Below, one piece after another: positions 25,240 through 40,100 of a stretch of DNA of 64,000 bases (within the stretch, counting starts at the first letter, position 1; each line of letters begins with the position of its first letter). Source of the stretch: Phylloscopus collybita. Lineage: Eukaryota; Chordata; Aves; Passeriformes; Phylloscopidae. The position numbers and the translations under genes were made by a program. The DNA is taken from the NCBI GenBank assembly GCA_027886175.1, contig JAJNNQ010000013.1, forward strand, positions 6,529,501 to 6,593,500. Reading direction: 5' to 3'. A model generated the notes under the pieces. That model made no database searches, was not told the origin of the DNA, and worked only from the letters and a program-made list of their open reading frames with translations.

Positions 25240-27907
25240 CATCATTATTCCTTGCATGTACATAGATCTATTTTCAAGCCAAGCGTGAATGAAAACTTAC
25301 TGTTTTGAAATTATAGAGTGAGGGCCTCTCTATGGCTGTATTGTGTTCAGCAAAATCAGGCCACAAAGTTCTCTGAAAATTGGTCTCTCTGTAAATTTGA
25401 GAGACTAAAAATTACAGACAAAAAAGATGTCTGACATGGAAAAGAACCGTGTACTGGTATTCACACTGGAGGACTGAAAGCTCGGTTGAATACTCAACCA
25501 TAAATAGTTATTTTTCTTCTTTTTCCTCTGATGGGCTTTAAAGAAGTAAATAAATTCTATGAAAAGAGTATTTAGGAAGAAGGTGGCCACCCTTTTTTTT
25601 TTTTTCTGTTGTGTCTTTATCAGATTACCTGTGAGATTTCTCTGGTGTAACACCTATTGGATGTAAATACTCCTTTTGTCCTGCAACTTTGGATAGGCTT
25701 AGGGCTTCAAATAGTACATGCAAGGTACTTTGAAAGGATCTTTAGTGATTTAAGACAAGTCTTAAGACTCCTTCAGAGCAGTATTTCTAAATACTTCAGA
25801 GTGTATTTTGAAGGCTGAGTCATGTTGCAGCTGTGAATACTCCAGATATTCATACTTGTGTATCTTATCTGATGGTACTTGTGTACCACCAATTGATGTT
25901 ATTGATGTATTTTTTTTGGAGACTTTGGGGGATTTTTTTAGTTACAGTATTTCTTTAATTGGTCCAGCTTCCTTATTCTTGTTTTTCTATTATGTGGGCA
26001 TCTACCCCTGACATTTTTTATTCTAGGAGTAATTAAAAATCTTCCTGTGGTACAGGAGAGTGCAGTGATGCAATACTAATGATACAAAATTCTGATTCCT
26101 GATCATGTGTGTCTGCCTCCTCTGGTTAATTGAAATGAGTCTTCATTGGCTCCAAGTCCTTAAAAATCAGAGAATGATGGTACCTTGTGATTTTGAAGCT
26201 TCTGGGGAGTGTGGCTGTTGAATCCACTGCTATATTGAGGGAGTAGTTAAGGACAGTTTTGTAAAAAAGATACTTTTGTAATTCGAGGACCTGAAGAATA
26301 GTGTCTAGAGCTAGCCTGATTTGCAATGCTTTCTACTTAGTGTCTGTGATACTGTGGGTTTGGGGTTTCTTGTGGCTTTTCTTTAGTCAGGTTTTTACTT
26401 GGGGTTTAGTGGGATTTTTTTGAGTTCCAAAGTGTCTTCCTAGTGCATTATGACAGACCTCTATTGTTCTTCTGTAATAGTGAAAGACAGTTCTCTTAAG
26501 TGCTTGAAATTATGATGTGTGTTTCCGCAAAATATACTCAACTGAGTGTTGCAGAGACTAAGGTGATTTAAAGATTAGCTCTTGCTCTGTCTTTTATTCA
26601 GTTTTACAGAATTCATATATTTTTTTTCTTTCCCAAGAAAGTATTTTCCTTTCTCCCCTTCTCTTGTGAGAAGTTCCTGATAGAACTTTTCTTGTAAGCA
26701 ATTGGGCTATGATCATGTTGAGGTTAGCTTCTTTATGCATATGAATAGCAGACATGCATAATGTTTACAAATTCTTGAGTCCTGGAATAGGCTGAATTCA
26801 CAGATGGGGGTAGAAAATACATGTGCAGTTCAGTATGACTCCTGTAATTTTCTTGAGGAATATTATGGAGGAGGCAAGACATAAACAGGGGATTTAAATG
26901 CAAAGGAGATCCGTGTCTGAGTTGAAACACAGTTTGGAAGAGAATGGATTTACATTGAGGACTTGTGAGTTTAAAAGCCAGATCGATGGTATCAAAGTTG
27001 TGCACAGTCTTTTCAACCAAAGGAAGCACATGAAAGTGCTTGATAGAATATATTTGAGTAATTCTGAAATCATGGGTTTACCTTGTGATGAGCAAGAGAT
27101 GCTGGGCAAAAAAAAAGATGCTTTTTAAGTATGTGTATCTACTGCTGAGAGAAGAAACCTAGTAACAAAGCAGAGTTAGGAATGATGACAAGATTTTCCA
27201 CAGAAAAATTCCTTTTCCAGCTAGACCAACTACAAAAAGGAGGAAAAACTGTCTTCCAATGGGAAAGGGCTTTTTTCCATGATGTGCACAAGTGAGCAAA
27301 GCAATCTCTCAAATTAGGTTCCTCCTGCCAGCATTTTGAAGTCTTTGAATAAATACCCTTTGCATTGATGGGTAGGCTTTTAAGAAAGTCACCCTTAGCA
27401 ATGTGATATCTCTGAAGTGATGTACATTAATCATACATTAATGATAACAGGAAAGTTTCCATTTTATTGTAAACTTACTCTTTTAATAGCTCTCTTATCT
27501 ATTTAAATCTGAAATTTATGTGAAGATCATTAACTTGGAAAAGTTCACAGACTGAAATAGTAACTGAAATAGTTCTTATTTAAAATAGATGCTCTACATT
27601 CATAAAATGTAGAACTGTTTTGTGATATAAACACAAGAGATAGTACTATATCAGCAATAAAGATCATTTCCTGGATGAACCAAGTGCTTTTGGTGATTCT
27701 GAGGGTTCATGGCTCTATCATGGAAGAACTGACTAAGAAACAAGATTGAACAGCAGACTGGAAATCTCTGTGTAGACACTATTAGGTACATTGGGAAAAG
27801 GAATTTTACCCTGTACTCTACTTACCTCCAGAGAAGAGTCATGCTGCTTGATTACCGCAGTAGAGCAGATTAGGTAAATATGAGAGCTAAAAACCTGAAC
27901 AGCTTTC

Positions 27908-28045
27908 ATAGGATGGAGTCACAGAATGTTTTGGGTTGGAAGGCACCTTAAAGATCATCTAGTTCCAAACCCCTGCTGTGGGCAGGGATTCTGCCCACTG
28001 GATCAGGTGGCCCAAGGCCCCATCCAATCTGATCTTGAACTTTAC
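27908..28045 (-). mobile_element. CR1 LINE 3' end, antisense
   Basis: The + strand reads GTCACAGAATGTTTTGGGTT, GGAAGGCACCTTAAAGATCA, TCTAGTTCCAAACCCCTGCT and CCAAGGCCCCATCCAATCTG, which is the reverse complement of the CR1 tail. It is about 140 bases long and relatively well preserved. Confidence 0.92.
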
Positions 28046-31000
28046 ATGAAGAATATTGCAAAAGAATGACTTACCAGTTCTTCCTCCATAGCAGCTGTGG
28101 ATAAATGGAGCATTTTTCTTACCTTTAAAGGTTAAAACCAAAGGATTTTTAAATCTAGTCTGAAACTAAAGTTTGCCTCCCAGCTGTGCCTTTTCCCTGT
28201 AGGTTAAGGACAGGTTACCATCAGGACTGTTTGTTTATATTCTGAGCACATTACATTTTAACCTTCTCTTTGGTAAAAGAAGAGCATTAGGGGTTTTTCA
28301 TAACTGAACTCTTTCTTTGTTTTGTTACCTAATGTAGATTATTTCACTTATGTATATTTTCAGTTTCATAGATATGCTGTAACTATCTTGTAAGTATTCT
28401 CTTCGAATGGTTTAATGAATATTTTGTCCTTACACAAGTTGAACAGTGTTACCATTTTAATCTGATAACAGTATTTTATTCTTAGGATTACTATTTTCAT
28501 AGATACTTGGTATATATTTTTGGGGTTATATTGTAGCTGGGTAAACAGTATTAAATTATGTCTGTAGCTTCTGTGGAGGCAAAGACCTGTAATTTGTTTT
28601 CTTGCAAAATGAGTTCTTCTTTGCTATTTGGAACACTTTTATCTTACAAAGTTATCCTAAATTTTAGGAATTATTGGAGTATTTTCCTTGGAGAAAGGGA
28701 ATGTTATACAACTTGAGGTCACTTTTTTGGTTTGTGTCCTTTTAGTTTGAGGCGAGCTTTTAGTTTTGTTTATTTTTTGGGGGGAGAGGAGTTGGTTTTT
28801 TTGCAATTGCCTTTCCTCCACTGTATTTACAAGCTGGAAGTAGATCCTTAGCTAATGTCATTGCCATGCTTCTGGTCATTTCGGTGCAGCTGAAGATTAT
28901 CTGCTATGACGGAACCATGGTCTCATGAAAGGACATAGGAAAACTTAAAGGGAAAACTGTTTTATTGTGGAAATTCTCATTCTGGTCCTTTGTGAGAGGC
29001 TAGCAGACATGCTTAACTGGGTATAAGATTTTCTGTGTGCTCACCTATGCCCAATTCAATTAAAGCTTGATCTTTAATTTTGTAAATATGAAATCTTGCT
29101 GCATTCACCTTCTCTCACCACTTAGTAGTTTTTATGTATATATCTGTACAATTTGCTTGGAAAAAAAAATACTAATGGCCCAGCTCTCCATTTTGACCTT
29201 TGGTTTCAGTCTTGTTGACCCATTCTAAATTTTGTCTTTAAAAGTATTTTGTAAAAGATTTTCAATTACCATGATTTCCTAATTGTTTTAATTTTAAAGA
29301 AGTTTTATTACATTCCTTTGGAAATATATCAATTTGTCAGATAAAGGTTAAAAATTAGATACATTTTATTCATGTTAAAGTCACACCCAGCTTATTTAAA
29401 GGCAGCTTTGACTTAGAGTTGCAAGCCTGAGGATATTGATTTGAATTATGCATGACTGTCTGGTATGCAGTTCCATTAGCCTGCTGGATGGATAATGTAA
29501 ACATGTTCAGAATTTTAAGTATCCTATATGAGCGGCAGGTTAAAAATAGAGCTGATAAGAGCATGTGTATCTGAAAAATCCAAATCTTGGAGAATGAAAC
29601 TACAAAAGGTTCATGTCTTCAAGAGGCTGACTTCAGGTGTGCATTTCTTTCCTTTGAAACTGCTCAGCCCGAACAAATACAGCTGATGTGTGTGATTTGA
29701 ACAGGTGACATGATTGCTGTTGGCTGCTGCAAAGCATTGACATCTGTACCAGAAAACACACTCACAACCAAAAGGCCAGGACCAACTCTGCGACTTTTGG
29801 TGAAAAAAGAAGGGGTTGTATCTGTTGTCAGTTAAATTGGTCAAGATTTACTCTAGGGATCAAGCGAATTTCTTTGTATCTTCAAGGAAGATGTGATTTG
29901 TAAAGGTGTTTGATTTTTCTCAAACTTCCCGTGGCTTTCTGTTCATGGCTATATCTGATCTGTTGTTTTGTTATCCCTGTGTTTTGCTCAGTCAGTAGTT
30001 TGGTAGTAGAAATAATGACTTTTGAAACTTAGTTTTTAAATCCTCAGCACTGTGCTAGTAAGATCTAAAAACAATAGCTTTTTAGAATTTTGCCCAAGTT
30101 CCTGTGAATTTTAATAGAAAAAAACCCCACTACTCTGGAGTGAAAAGTACGGTGTCATCTATGTTACATTTTATAAGGGTTTATTATATTTCCAAGTGTT
30201 TTGGTTGCATCTGTAGCATTTGTGACAGTTTGATGAGTTAAACGAAAAACAAAAAAATACTATTGCTCTTATTTTCAACATCTGATGGATACAAACCAGA
30301 AAACTAGTCTAATTTTGCATTAGTTTTTGCCCACCTTCTCATAACTATTTTGCTTGGAATCCTTTGCATTTGGCTTTGTTAAATGCTATACATAATGCCA
30401 GAGTGAGTGGAACAATTTTTAAATTATAAGAATGAGAGAGAATAATGATGTCTTTTCCTTGGACTTTACAATTTTCATTTACTTATATCTTAATATAGCA
30501 ATAATCCCATGAAAATTTGCAAGTATACATAAGACTTAAAAGCTGTTCTTGATGATGAAGTTGATTATACTGCTCTGATACATTTTTTCTTTTCCTCTCA
30601 ATTCTTGGTTCATAAATTGTATATCCACAGAAAAATTTGGCCAGCAGATAATTTGTGAGTAGTACTGGTAAAATTGGAAAAGGGGCTTTGTGTCGATGGT
30701 CATTTTCCCTCTTGACTGAGGAATAGTTAATCTGTTAAGAGATGAGCATCTAATGCTCTCCTTCAGAGAAACTCATCATCCTGCTAGTTGATAATAGCAG
30801 TTATCTTGACTATTTTCAGAGTGAAATTCCTTTCACTGGCATTAAGAAGCACTGCTCTCAGTCATCTGCTTGTCCTGGTGCCATTTCTTTCCTGTTAAGA
30901 GAAGGTACTTTAGAAGAAAAAAATCTTTTGGAATAGCAACAGTAGTTGTTATAAGTGTTAAAGGCAGTCTGTTGGCCACAGAAGTCTAAGGAACTGCAGT

Positions 31001-32608
31001 AGCAATTTCCAGAGAACTTCAATATTTTGAAAAGGAGGAACTTTAGGGGAATGGTAACAATGGTAGTTATTTCTTTTAAAAAAGACTACTTTGTGCTTTA
31101 ACTCTTCTCAGAGAGGACTGGGGGAATCTCTTGTGTGTTTTTGTGCCCAGTGAAGATAATCCAGGAGAATATTATACGGAGGAGAAATAATAGTGTGTGT
31201 AACAGTGAATGTAATGGCCTCAGTACTGAGCCATTCTGTAAATATCTCCACTGTTCCAGATGCTCTTTTTTTTTGTAAGTGGTTCTGACATAAAACTGCA
31301 GAACTGCAATATTTTGGTAGCGCAGACGACTTAGCATAAATGCCACAATGTAGCAGTCAATTTTGAGTTCCTTTTCCCTGTTCTCTAGCTTTCAGTTACT
31401 TTTAGAAGAAAAAAAGCAGTGAGATTTAATTCTAGTTGAAAATTCACAGTAAAAACATTATGTGGATTTTTTTGTCCCCAGAAGGAAGTTTTAGACAGAA
31501 GTTAAATTTAAAAGCTAAAAGAAATCCAGGCAAATATAAGTCTAGTCTACGTTGACACTGTTAGAAAAATGAAAACATTTAATATTTCTTTACTTCATAA
31601 AGAACTTTATGGAAAACCTGTGAAAAACTTGCAGAATGACACATTTATTTCATAATACAAGCAAGGGTAAGGGTCTGGGGTTTATGCATCAGTGTCTGTG
31701 GCTCAGATACTATATTTCAAAATCTCTGTATTCTAAAGCAGGGTTGAGCCTGTGGATGTAAAGAAGCCAAGTGTGTTTTTTTGTTGAGCGTTTTTGTTGT
31801 AATACTTAGAGAAGTTTGGATAATGGAGGAAAAGAGGCAAGAGTGGCATTTGTCTGCTCAATCTTCACTGTCTTTCTTGCTCTTAGTTGCCATCATGACA
31901 CTCATTTATGTAGTTGATGTCTTTCCAATGATTTAATGCATTGAAAGTTGGGAGACTGTTCTGAGTCTCTTTCAAGTTCATATTACAATAATTTGTTTTT
32001 CCTTCTGGTTATTCCCCTTTACTTTTCACACATAAATTCAGATTATGCTATCAGCACTTGGGTTTTGAATACTGTGTAAATTTTGCTGTCTCAGTGAGAG
32101 TCTTTTATTTTTAAGAAGAGGTCAGAATACAAAAAACATAATGGGAAAAATCTGTTTAACTGCCCTCTTCTACACTGAATAAGTACAAATTATTCCCAGC
32201 TTTTTGGAAAGCAATCTGCATTTTAAAATGTCCATAAGAAATTGGTCTAAAGAGGGAATTTAGGGGAGTTCTATTTACTCTAGTTTATGCATAATCTCAG
32301 AGTTGCATGCAATGTTTCTATGACTCCTTTCAGAAATGCTTATCGAGATTTGCTGTGTTTTACATCTTCTGTGGATATATTGATGTACAAACACTTAAAC
32401 TCTGTCAATTCAAAATAAGCAGCAAACTCAGAATGATTGTGTACTCCCGTTTTCATTTCAACACTGTTTCAGTTGTTGGTCAGATTGAATTAATTTATGT
32501 CTGTACCTTTTTGCCTTTTGTTTTCCTTGAGCAAAAGTCCTGGATTTCAAATAGAAAAGAACCTGCTTGTTTATTTCATTACAAATGGTAGTGTATGGCA
32601 TACTTGAA

Positions 32609-32630
32609 TTTTTTTTTTTTTTTTTTTTTT
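32609..32630. repeat. Homopolymer T run (22)
   Basis: A pure run of 22 T is followed by ATAGGGGGG. It may be the poly(A) remnant of a minus-strand retroposed sequence, but no body is recognisable beside it. Confidence 0.9.
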
Positions 32631-34182
32631 ATAGGGGGGAAGAAGAAGACAAACACTTGAGGGGGTTAGATATTCATCCTGTGTAGATGGCTTAGATTCC
32701 TACTGTGCCAGTTTTCTGGTGTTCGATAAGGCACACAAAGCAGTTGTGGGAGAAAGCATATCACTTGTATCCATGGTAACTCGAAAGATACTTTGGAACT
32801 CAAAAGGATGGAATAAGCCAGAGTAATAGGTCTCATTATAAGGGCAAAATACATAAAAGGTTCAGGCATATGCTTTTAATTAGTTGCCAAAAATAGCTGG
32901 AATCAGGGATGATGCAATGAAACAATAATTCTTGGTGTTAGAAATGAGCAACACTTGAAATCTAAAAGATGTACTCAGATGAAAGGTTTTATCTTACCAT
33001 CTTATGGATATTCAGTCCATGAATACTAATAGGTTTGCAATGGTTTCTTGATCATGCTTAGGACATGAGAGCACACACTGATAAAAGCTCCTGCAAGTCT
33101 CATATGACTGTAAGTTTCTGAAGTTCCATAGTGATGTTAATTCTCATGGCTGTGATGCATCTTCTTATGGATATTATGTGCAAAGCATTCTCTCCTGTCT
33201 CAAAAGGGCACTGCCAGAAAAATAAATGTAATATGTGCTTCTATGTAGGGTTAACAAACAAGTAATTGAAAATGAAGATTAATTTGAGGTTAAAGATCCA
33301 GTATTTTTCAGACTAAGTCACTTTAATTAATTTTAAAATAGGAAGGTGAGCAATGGGGAAAGGTATGAAAATTTGAATGGATGGACTAAATTGAATACCA
33401 GAGAAGAAAAATAGTGCCATATATGAAGTACAAGATATAGGATATTTGAATAACCATTTCAATAAAAATATTTTAGTACAGTGAATAATTTTGAAGTTTT
33501 CTATTTGAACATCAGTGTTTGTAAGGAATCCATCTTGTATTGCAGTGCAATTCTCCACATTATTTCCTCTGTTGCTATAGAAACTAATTCTAGTGCAGCT
33601 GTGATCGCTTATCAAAATTCTAATGTTTCAATAACCATTTCTTATTTTGAGTTATTTAAATAGCCTTGTCTTACTTTGAATCAAACTGCACATTTCATCA
33701 CTGCTGAATTGTTGACTGGTCAAAATGTTAATGCAAAGTGATGGCAAATGCTATGGGGTTGTGGTTTGGGGTTTTTTTCTTTTTGCTATCTAAGCGATCA
33801 TACTTATTGTTAAAGTTTGAATAACAAGCAAATTAGGGCTCTTTTCACTGGTTAAATTTTAAAGGTCAATATTTGCTGTCTAACATCAGCATTTTAAATG
33901 CACATTACTTCCTCACTGTAATCTTAATTATATTTAATATTTCATAAAACTTAAATGGTTCCTGTTACTGGTACACGGCCATGGGGGCATGTGTGTATAT
34001 TTATATATATGTGTTTACATATATGTGTGTGTAAACTATTTTTAGGATGCTTTTAACCTAAAAGTATATGTCTTGATGTTTTCTTTATGTTTAAATAAAT
34101 TTTTTAATGAGAGTACAGTAGAATGCCACCAGTTAGCAAAGTATTCTGGATCTCTTTTGCTCCTTTTATTACTTGTTTCTTT

Positions 34183-34203
34183 GGGATTGGGCTTGGGGTT
34201 GGG
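34183..34203 (+). other. G-quadruplex-forming motif
   Basis: Four G-runs of three or four with loops of ATT, CTT and TT occur in 21 bases, followed by a longer G/T-rich region to about 34285. This meets the standard four-run sequence rule for a G-quadruplex on the SYT14 sense strand, so it could also form in the pre-mRNA. Confidence 0.7.
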
Positions 34204-36029
34204 TTTTTAGTGTTGGCAGTGGAGGGCTTTGGGAGTTTTTTTGTGGGTTTTTTTGGCTGGTTGGTGGTTTTGTTTGTCTGTTTTTAACAATGGTGGTGCT
34301 ATGCTGGTGGGTCATATGTATTTAATGCAGGATGCAGCAACGTTCTGATTGTGATGTTAAACATCATTCTGCTGCATATGTTTTCAACTGTAAGGTTAAG
34401 ATCTAAACACTTCGCTGACACCAAATTGTGAGGAAGGGTGTGATAGTAGTTGGCCTGGAGACATGTGTTGTATACTTGCTGCTGCTGTAGCACAGCTACT
34501 GAAATGTTCCTGTAGTCCTTTTCAGGATAATCACCAACTTTCTAATGAGTGTACACTAATTTCATGTAGAGTGAAATAAATAATTTTCAATTTTGAAATG
34601 ATCATACAAGCATTTTGCAGCTGTATCTGTCAGACTTCGATTACTAATTAGCTGCTGTGCACCACCTTTAAGTCTCTTATTCAGCAAGCAGCATCAAACA
34701 GTAATTTCAAATTAGGCATATCAATTTTTTCTAAATATAAGAAAGGTCTATCAGAAAAAAAAAAGATGGATAGGCATATTTTCACTCTTTGCCAATGGCT
34801 AGTAGGTTTATTATTGTGAGTATAAGACCATGACAACACGATTTTCCAGGTAGTGTTTTGGGGAGTTCCGTGTGTTGAGAATGACTGTTCCTTGATTGTT
34901 GAGTGCTGTTGTTTGTTTGGGTGGATGACATGGAACAGCAGTTCCTGTCCTGCTGTTTGCTGTGGGCTGAAGCATCATGCTCCAGGTCTTAGGAGCCCTT
35001 CTGCAGCTTGGCCACTGTTTTCTTACCCTTGTAAGCTCTCTCTTAGCTCTTGCAGCTGGTGCTGTGGCTGAATGAAAAGATCTTTACCAGCCAGACTCAT
35101 GTTCATTTAGTCTTATCAAAATGCAGAAAATTACCTATTTTGTGAATTGTACAACAACTATGGAAACATTGCAACACCTACATCATACATTACGTGTAAG
35201 CCTAGTAAAGCAGCTCATCTGTGACAGTGGGAGGTCTCAGAAGCGCCGCAAAGAAGTGCAAGAAATTTAGTTTTGAATAATTGTGTTTCTTTGTGCCTGG
35301 AGAAACTTGTTTGAGGCCTTGCTGGAGTGAGCAGAACAGACTGACATGCTCCCTGCTGCTTAATCTGTGCCTTTTCTGTGAATTCTTAGCCCTCTTACCG
35401 GGTATGTGAAGGAAAGAGACCTCGGTTTCGAAGCAAATCCATTTCCCATGATTTCACAGTGTCTATTTTGCCTTTCTTTTTCTGGAAAGTTGGCTCTGTA
35501 AAGGATACCAGAACCATTCCTAAGTGTACTTTCTACAGACACTAACATCTAAAAGGTTTTAGAGGAGTTCTTGACCCTACATAGACAATTTTCTTCTATT
35601 GTTGACCTGTTAGCTGCTCTTGCAAGCTGAGATCGTGGTAGATTTTTTTTTTCTGGGTTCTAACTGCTTTTTATTTGGTAAAGTTATGAGAGCTGTTTCA
35701 AAACAAAGAAAAAAAAATCTGATTTTTCTAGAAGGCTTTTTCCAGAAATACTTTAATATACTGCAGGGAAGGCAGTCCATTTTACTAGAGCAAGTCACTG
35801 AGACAGTGTGTCAGGGAGAGAAGGAGAGGAAGTGCCTGAATAGAGCAGAGAAATCAAGGTGCTTTGGAATTGTAGGATCTGAATAAATAATTACCACTGT
35901 CTTCCCACCTAAAGGAAAAATAATAATAAATCTAAAATACAAATGCAAAATAAGTGCATGGGAAGCGTCTTGCCTCTCCTGGAATGTAACTAGCTGTGTT
36001 CTCTACATTGTGCAGGTTTTTACCTACAA

Positions 36030-36450
36030 ATATGGATGCTCCCACCCATCAGACATCACTGAGTTCTCTTTTATCTCTTTGCTCTGTTGACATTGCTTTT
36101 TTCTCAGAACTGAACTATTTTTTTGCATGTCATATGTTGTTTTATTTTCCCATTCCTCCACCTTTCTTCCTCTGTCATTTTTGCTTTGTTATTTCACCTG
36201 TTTGTAATTTTTCATTCCTGCTTGCATCTTGTCTGTTCTTTATTTCTTTCTTTGCACTTCTTCTCATTTTCCATACGCATCTACTAAACTTCCCTCCCTT
36301 TATTTCTTTTCTTTGTTCATTTGACAACAAACCACTTTTTTTTTCCTGAATCATTGCACTACTTTCTCCTTTTGCCTTTTTTTCTTTATTCTCTGTACTT
36401 TTTTTCCCACCAGCATAATTTATTTTTTATTTTCTGTTCCTTCTCTTCCA
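36030..36450. repeat. Pyrimidine-rich low-complexity block
   Basis: About 420 bases are dominated by T and C (words such as TTTCTTTCTTTGCACTTCTT). The open frames in it are a by-product of the composition (Phe, Leu, Ser, Pro only) and are not genes. Confidence 0.7.
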
Positions 36451-37150
36451 CTGCAAAGTTGATGATATTGGAAAATTCTGCACGGGTATATATCTGGGAG
36501 TTTTTCATGTTGGTGGTGGGATTAATTTCAAGTGAATTTTAGATTAATAGTAATTTAAAAGCCTGAAGTATGAATAAATAAAAATTGAACAACAAACAAA
36601 CAAAACCAAACCCTCAAAAACCAATAGAAGAAATGGCTAGAGTAGTAGCTGTAAAATACTTGGTTTCTGTGTTTCTGTTCCACAGGTCTCTGAAAGCTTT
36701 CTGTGATGAGGAGCACTTCTGAGCTAGATTCACAGCAACTTTTATTATCTTGTTTTCACCCTGTACTTCAGTTCTCCATCCATAAAATGCCAAACGTGTT
36801 AACTTCTGCTGTTGTAACACTACCATCATCCACCATAATATGTATTTCACTTATATGTATATTAACAGCTGCGAGATAGGCAAATTGTGATCATATAGCT
36901 AGCTGAGGTAAATGGGCAGAAAATTTAACTCATGCCCTCCTGAACTGGTTCATGCATAATCCTTGCCGTGCTGCTTTGTTAGTGACTCACTCCAACACAG
37001 CGTCCCTTGCAGCCAGAATTGCTGTGAAAATGAGGCAAAACAATCAAGCTTTGTGTTTCTATTCTTGATGGAAAGTGTCTTTTATAGTTCATTTTCACCT
37101 GTTAGGGTTAAGTAATAAGTAGAGAGCTTAAATGGTAGGGAACTTTATGC

Positions 37151-37171
37151 TTTTTTTTTTTTTTTTTTTTT
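37151..37171. repeat. Homopolymer T run (21)
   Basis: A pure run of 21 T in intron; no adjacent retroposon body identified. Confidence 0.9.
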
Positions 37172-40100
37172 AATTGCAAAATACAACTACCAGGGTAAAG
37201 GTATTTTTAAGAAACCATGATGTTACTGCATTTTAAGTTGCAGAAGGAGTTCTCAATAAGAGAGTAGTTTTATTTTACTTGAAACAAAAGTATAGAAAAA
37301 AGAATGATGGAATTCTGATAGTTAGGTATTGTAAATATTGTATATACTGCTGAATGGATCTTGTTTATATCAGTAGATGAATTAAGATCTTGAAAGGGGA
37401 GTTTTTCTTAGAAAACCTGATATTTTTAAATTTTGTCAAATATAAAACCAAATGTGCGTTAAATGAGCTGCAAAAACATTAAAATGCTCAAGAAAGTTAT
37501 CCACACAACACATCGATCTTGCTTTCTAATCATGCTTTGTTCCCTCATTTGAGACTGAACAGGGTGAGAGCAGGAACATTACAGGAATATAAGCTGTGTG
37601 TTACAATACTTCACTTCACTTACAATTGATTTTAGACCTGTGTGGGATCTTTTTCACCTTTTCAGCACTTTATTGCTGCTCAGCTCCTGTGCTTAATACC
37701 ACAGCTGTAGTAGAATTGAACTGGACTGGAGTTTGAGCTTTAATTTAAGGTGATGACTCTGCTCAAAAGAAGTATAGCAATGGCAAGAAAATATTTCCTA
37801 AACCCACATCCTGCTGCTACTGTTTAGAGGTATGAGGGAGATGCTGCTGTGCACATGCTGGTGAGAAATTGGAGTTCTCAGGGGCCTGGGATGCTTTGTA
37901 GTGGGGGCAGTTTTCAAAGCTTTTAGCTCTTAAGCTCTGAATTTCCCTTAAGCATCCATAAACGCTGGTGAGAGAGCCAAATTTGGGAGAATTTTCACAG
38001 AGATGATAAAAAGCATTTCCTTGTCACCAAGATACTCCTAAGATTTCAAAGCTGGTTGTCAATCATTCTCAGCGAGCAGGACTTCTAGCATATTTTAAAA
38101 GAGTGAAGGATAAATAAAAAGAAGATTCTATGAATTAATTTAACTTACTACCTTTTTGGAAGTGATCTTTTTCTAACAATTTTGATAACTTGGAAAAAAA
38201 CTAACAGGGAGCAGAAGTGCCTAGGAATAATTTTGGGAATAAGTTCATTTATTAAGTTAGCCAACATAGTGATCTGAAAAACAGAGTAAAGTTGGCTGCT
38301 TATAAGTATAGTAAAAGTGTAACCAGCATCTAAATGGAACAGAAAATACATTTTTCTACCTGAATGGGCATACTTGGTACATATGCTTTACCTAAGGAAA
38401 TACAATTATGGAAGGAAAAGCAAACTATTTCACTTCTTAAAGATTACAGCTTTCAAAAAGCTTTAGAGCTGGATGGGATCTCAGAAAACAAGAGGTTTTA
38501 AAATCTAAAAAAAAAAAAAAGAAGTGTTCTGGAGCTGGATATATTGATACTCACATCAATAAATGATTAAAATCATTGAACCATTAGATTTAAGCATTAT
38601 TTAGATGTATTCTGGACATCTAGAGAACCAGGTAGCCGAACTCCTTCCTATTCCAATTAATATCAATGCTGTATAAGGAAGCAGAGAATGATACTTAAAT
38701 TGAAAACAAATTAATTCAATAGATGGTAATGTATAATTTTCATTGAAAGAACACCAAAATATTTGGGAAGGAAACAAAAGAATGTCTTTGACAGCTAGTT
38801 CACGATAAAGCTTTTAATAATGTATTTGTAGTTAAAATGTTATAAATGGGGCTAATTTTGGAAAGAGATTTTTTTTTTCAGTAGTACTGGGCTTTTCAGT
38901 ATTGCTCTGTAAAACAGACCATAAATTCTTACAAGTAACAAGTTCTCTTCTAAGTACAGAGAGCAGAGAGCAAAAGAGCAAATTTCTTTTTTAGGGAAAC
39001 AAATCCGAGCTATAATTCTACAGGCTTGAGATGTAAGTAGATAAAGTAAAAAAAAAAAGCTGTGTGTGTTTCAGCTCTTTCAGTTGGTCTTAGACCTTTC
39101 ATGTGGAAGAAAACTGAAGTTTTAAGGACTGGACATAAAGATAATTCTATCATTTTGAATTACTTTTATTTAAAAAGCAGATTTTAATTTGCTTTTTATT
39201 ACATGAGTGACCAGTGGCATTAGCTTGAGAGAGTAAGGAAAATGCAGTGCTAAAAGCATCATGTGACATCAGGTGTAAATGACAGCAAAGCTGTTTTGTT
39301 TTCCATAGGTCTGGGATTAAGCTCATAGTATATGGAATTTTCTAAATATTAGGAAACACAGTTCTCTATTATTGGAAAAAAAAGCCCCAGTCAAATAGAT
39401 ACAGTATTTTTTCTTGTTTACAGTGAATTGCCTAATGTAGAAGATAGTTCAACTGTGAATAGAAATCTAAAAATGTGTCAAATGCAAGAAGAAAGCAAAT
39501 GCAAAAAGAATATTTTTTCTGTTGTCCATAATAACCCCCATACCACTCCTATATTCCCTTTTTTTTTCATTTAGCTTGACTCATGCCATAATTCTTTTGG
39601 AAAGAAATAGAATTATGCCAAGATAATTTGTTATTCTGTGAAATAATTTGGGCTTTGTCTTCACAAAATTGCATGTAAGCTTTTAATTTTAAAGGAAGGA
39701 GAGGCCTGAGGTTTCATTCAATATTTAATGTTTATATTTTATACTCCCTGTAATGTGGGGTAATTCAGTCAACATAATATTTTTGGATGGTAGAAAAGTT
39801 CAAACATGAAAATTCCATTTGGACTGTCTGTGCTGCCTATCAGAAATCTCTAAGGGTATTTAATCATTCAGAATAAGAAAGGTTTCTTTAATTTTTAAAC
39901 ATGTATTTCATTTTATGTTTTATTTAAATTGTCTTAACATTTACATAGAACCCCTTGAAGGCTTGAAAACTTGAAATTTACGTTTGATTAAAAAAATAAA
40001 TAATTATGTAGCAGAGTATGAGCAGACATACATTAGAGAAAGGAAAGGTACCATTTGAGTGTGAAGATATTCTGACAATTACAAAATATGACTTGCAAAA

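Noticed and set aside
35996..36349. 117-codon open frame rich in Phe/Leu/Ser, resembling membrane segments
   Set aside because: It arises from the pyrimidine-rich low-complexity block; the residues are just what T/C-only codons give.
38460..38521. Segment with GAGCTGGATGGGATCTCAG followed by an A-run, as a SINE/MIR-like copy
   Set aside because: Only about 25 bases look familiar and the rest does not; too little to name a family.
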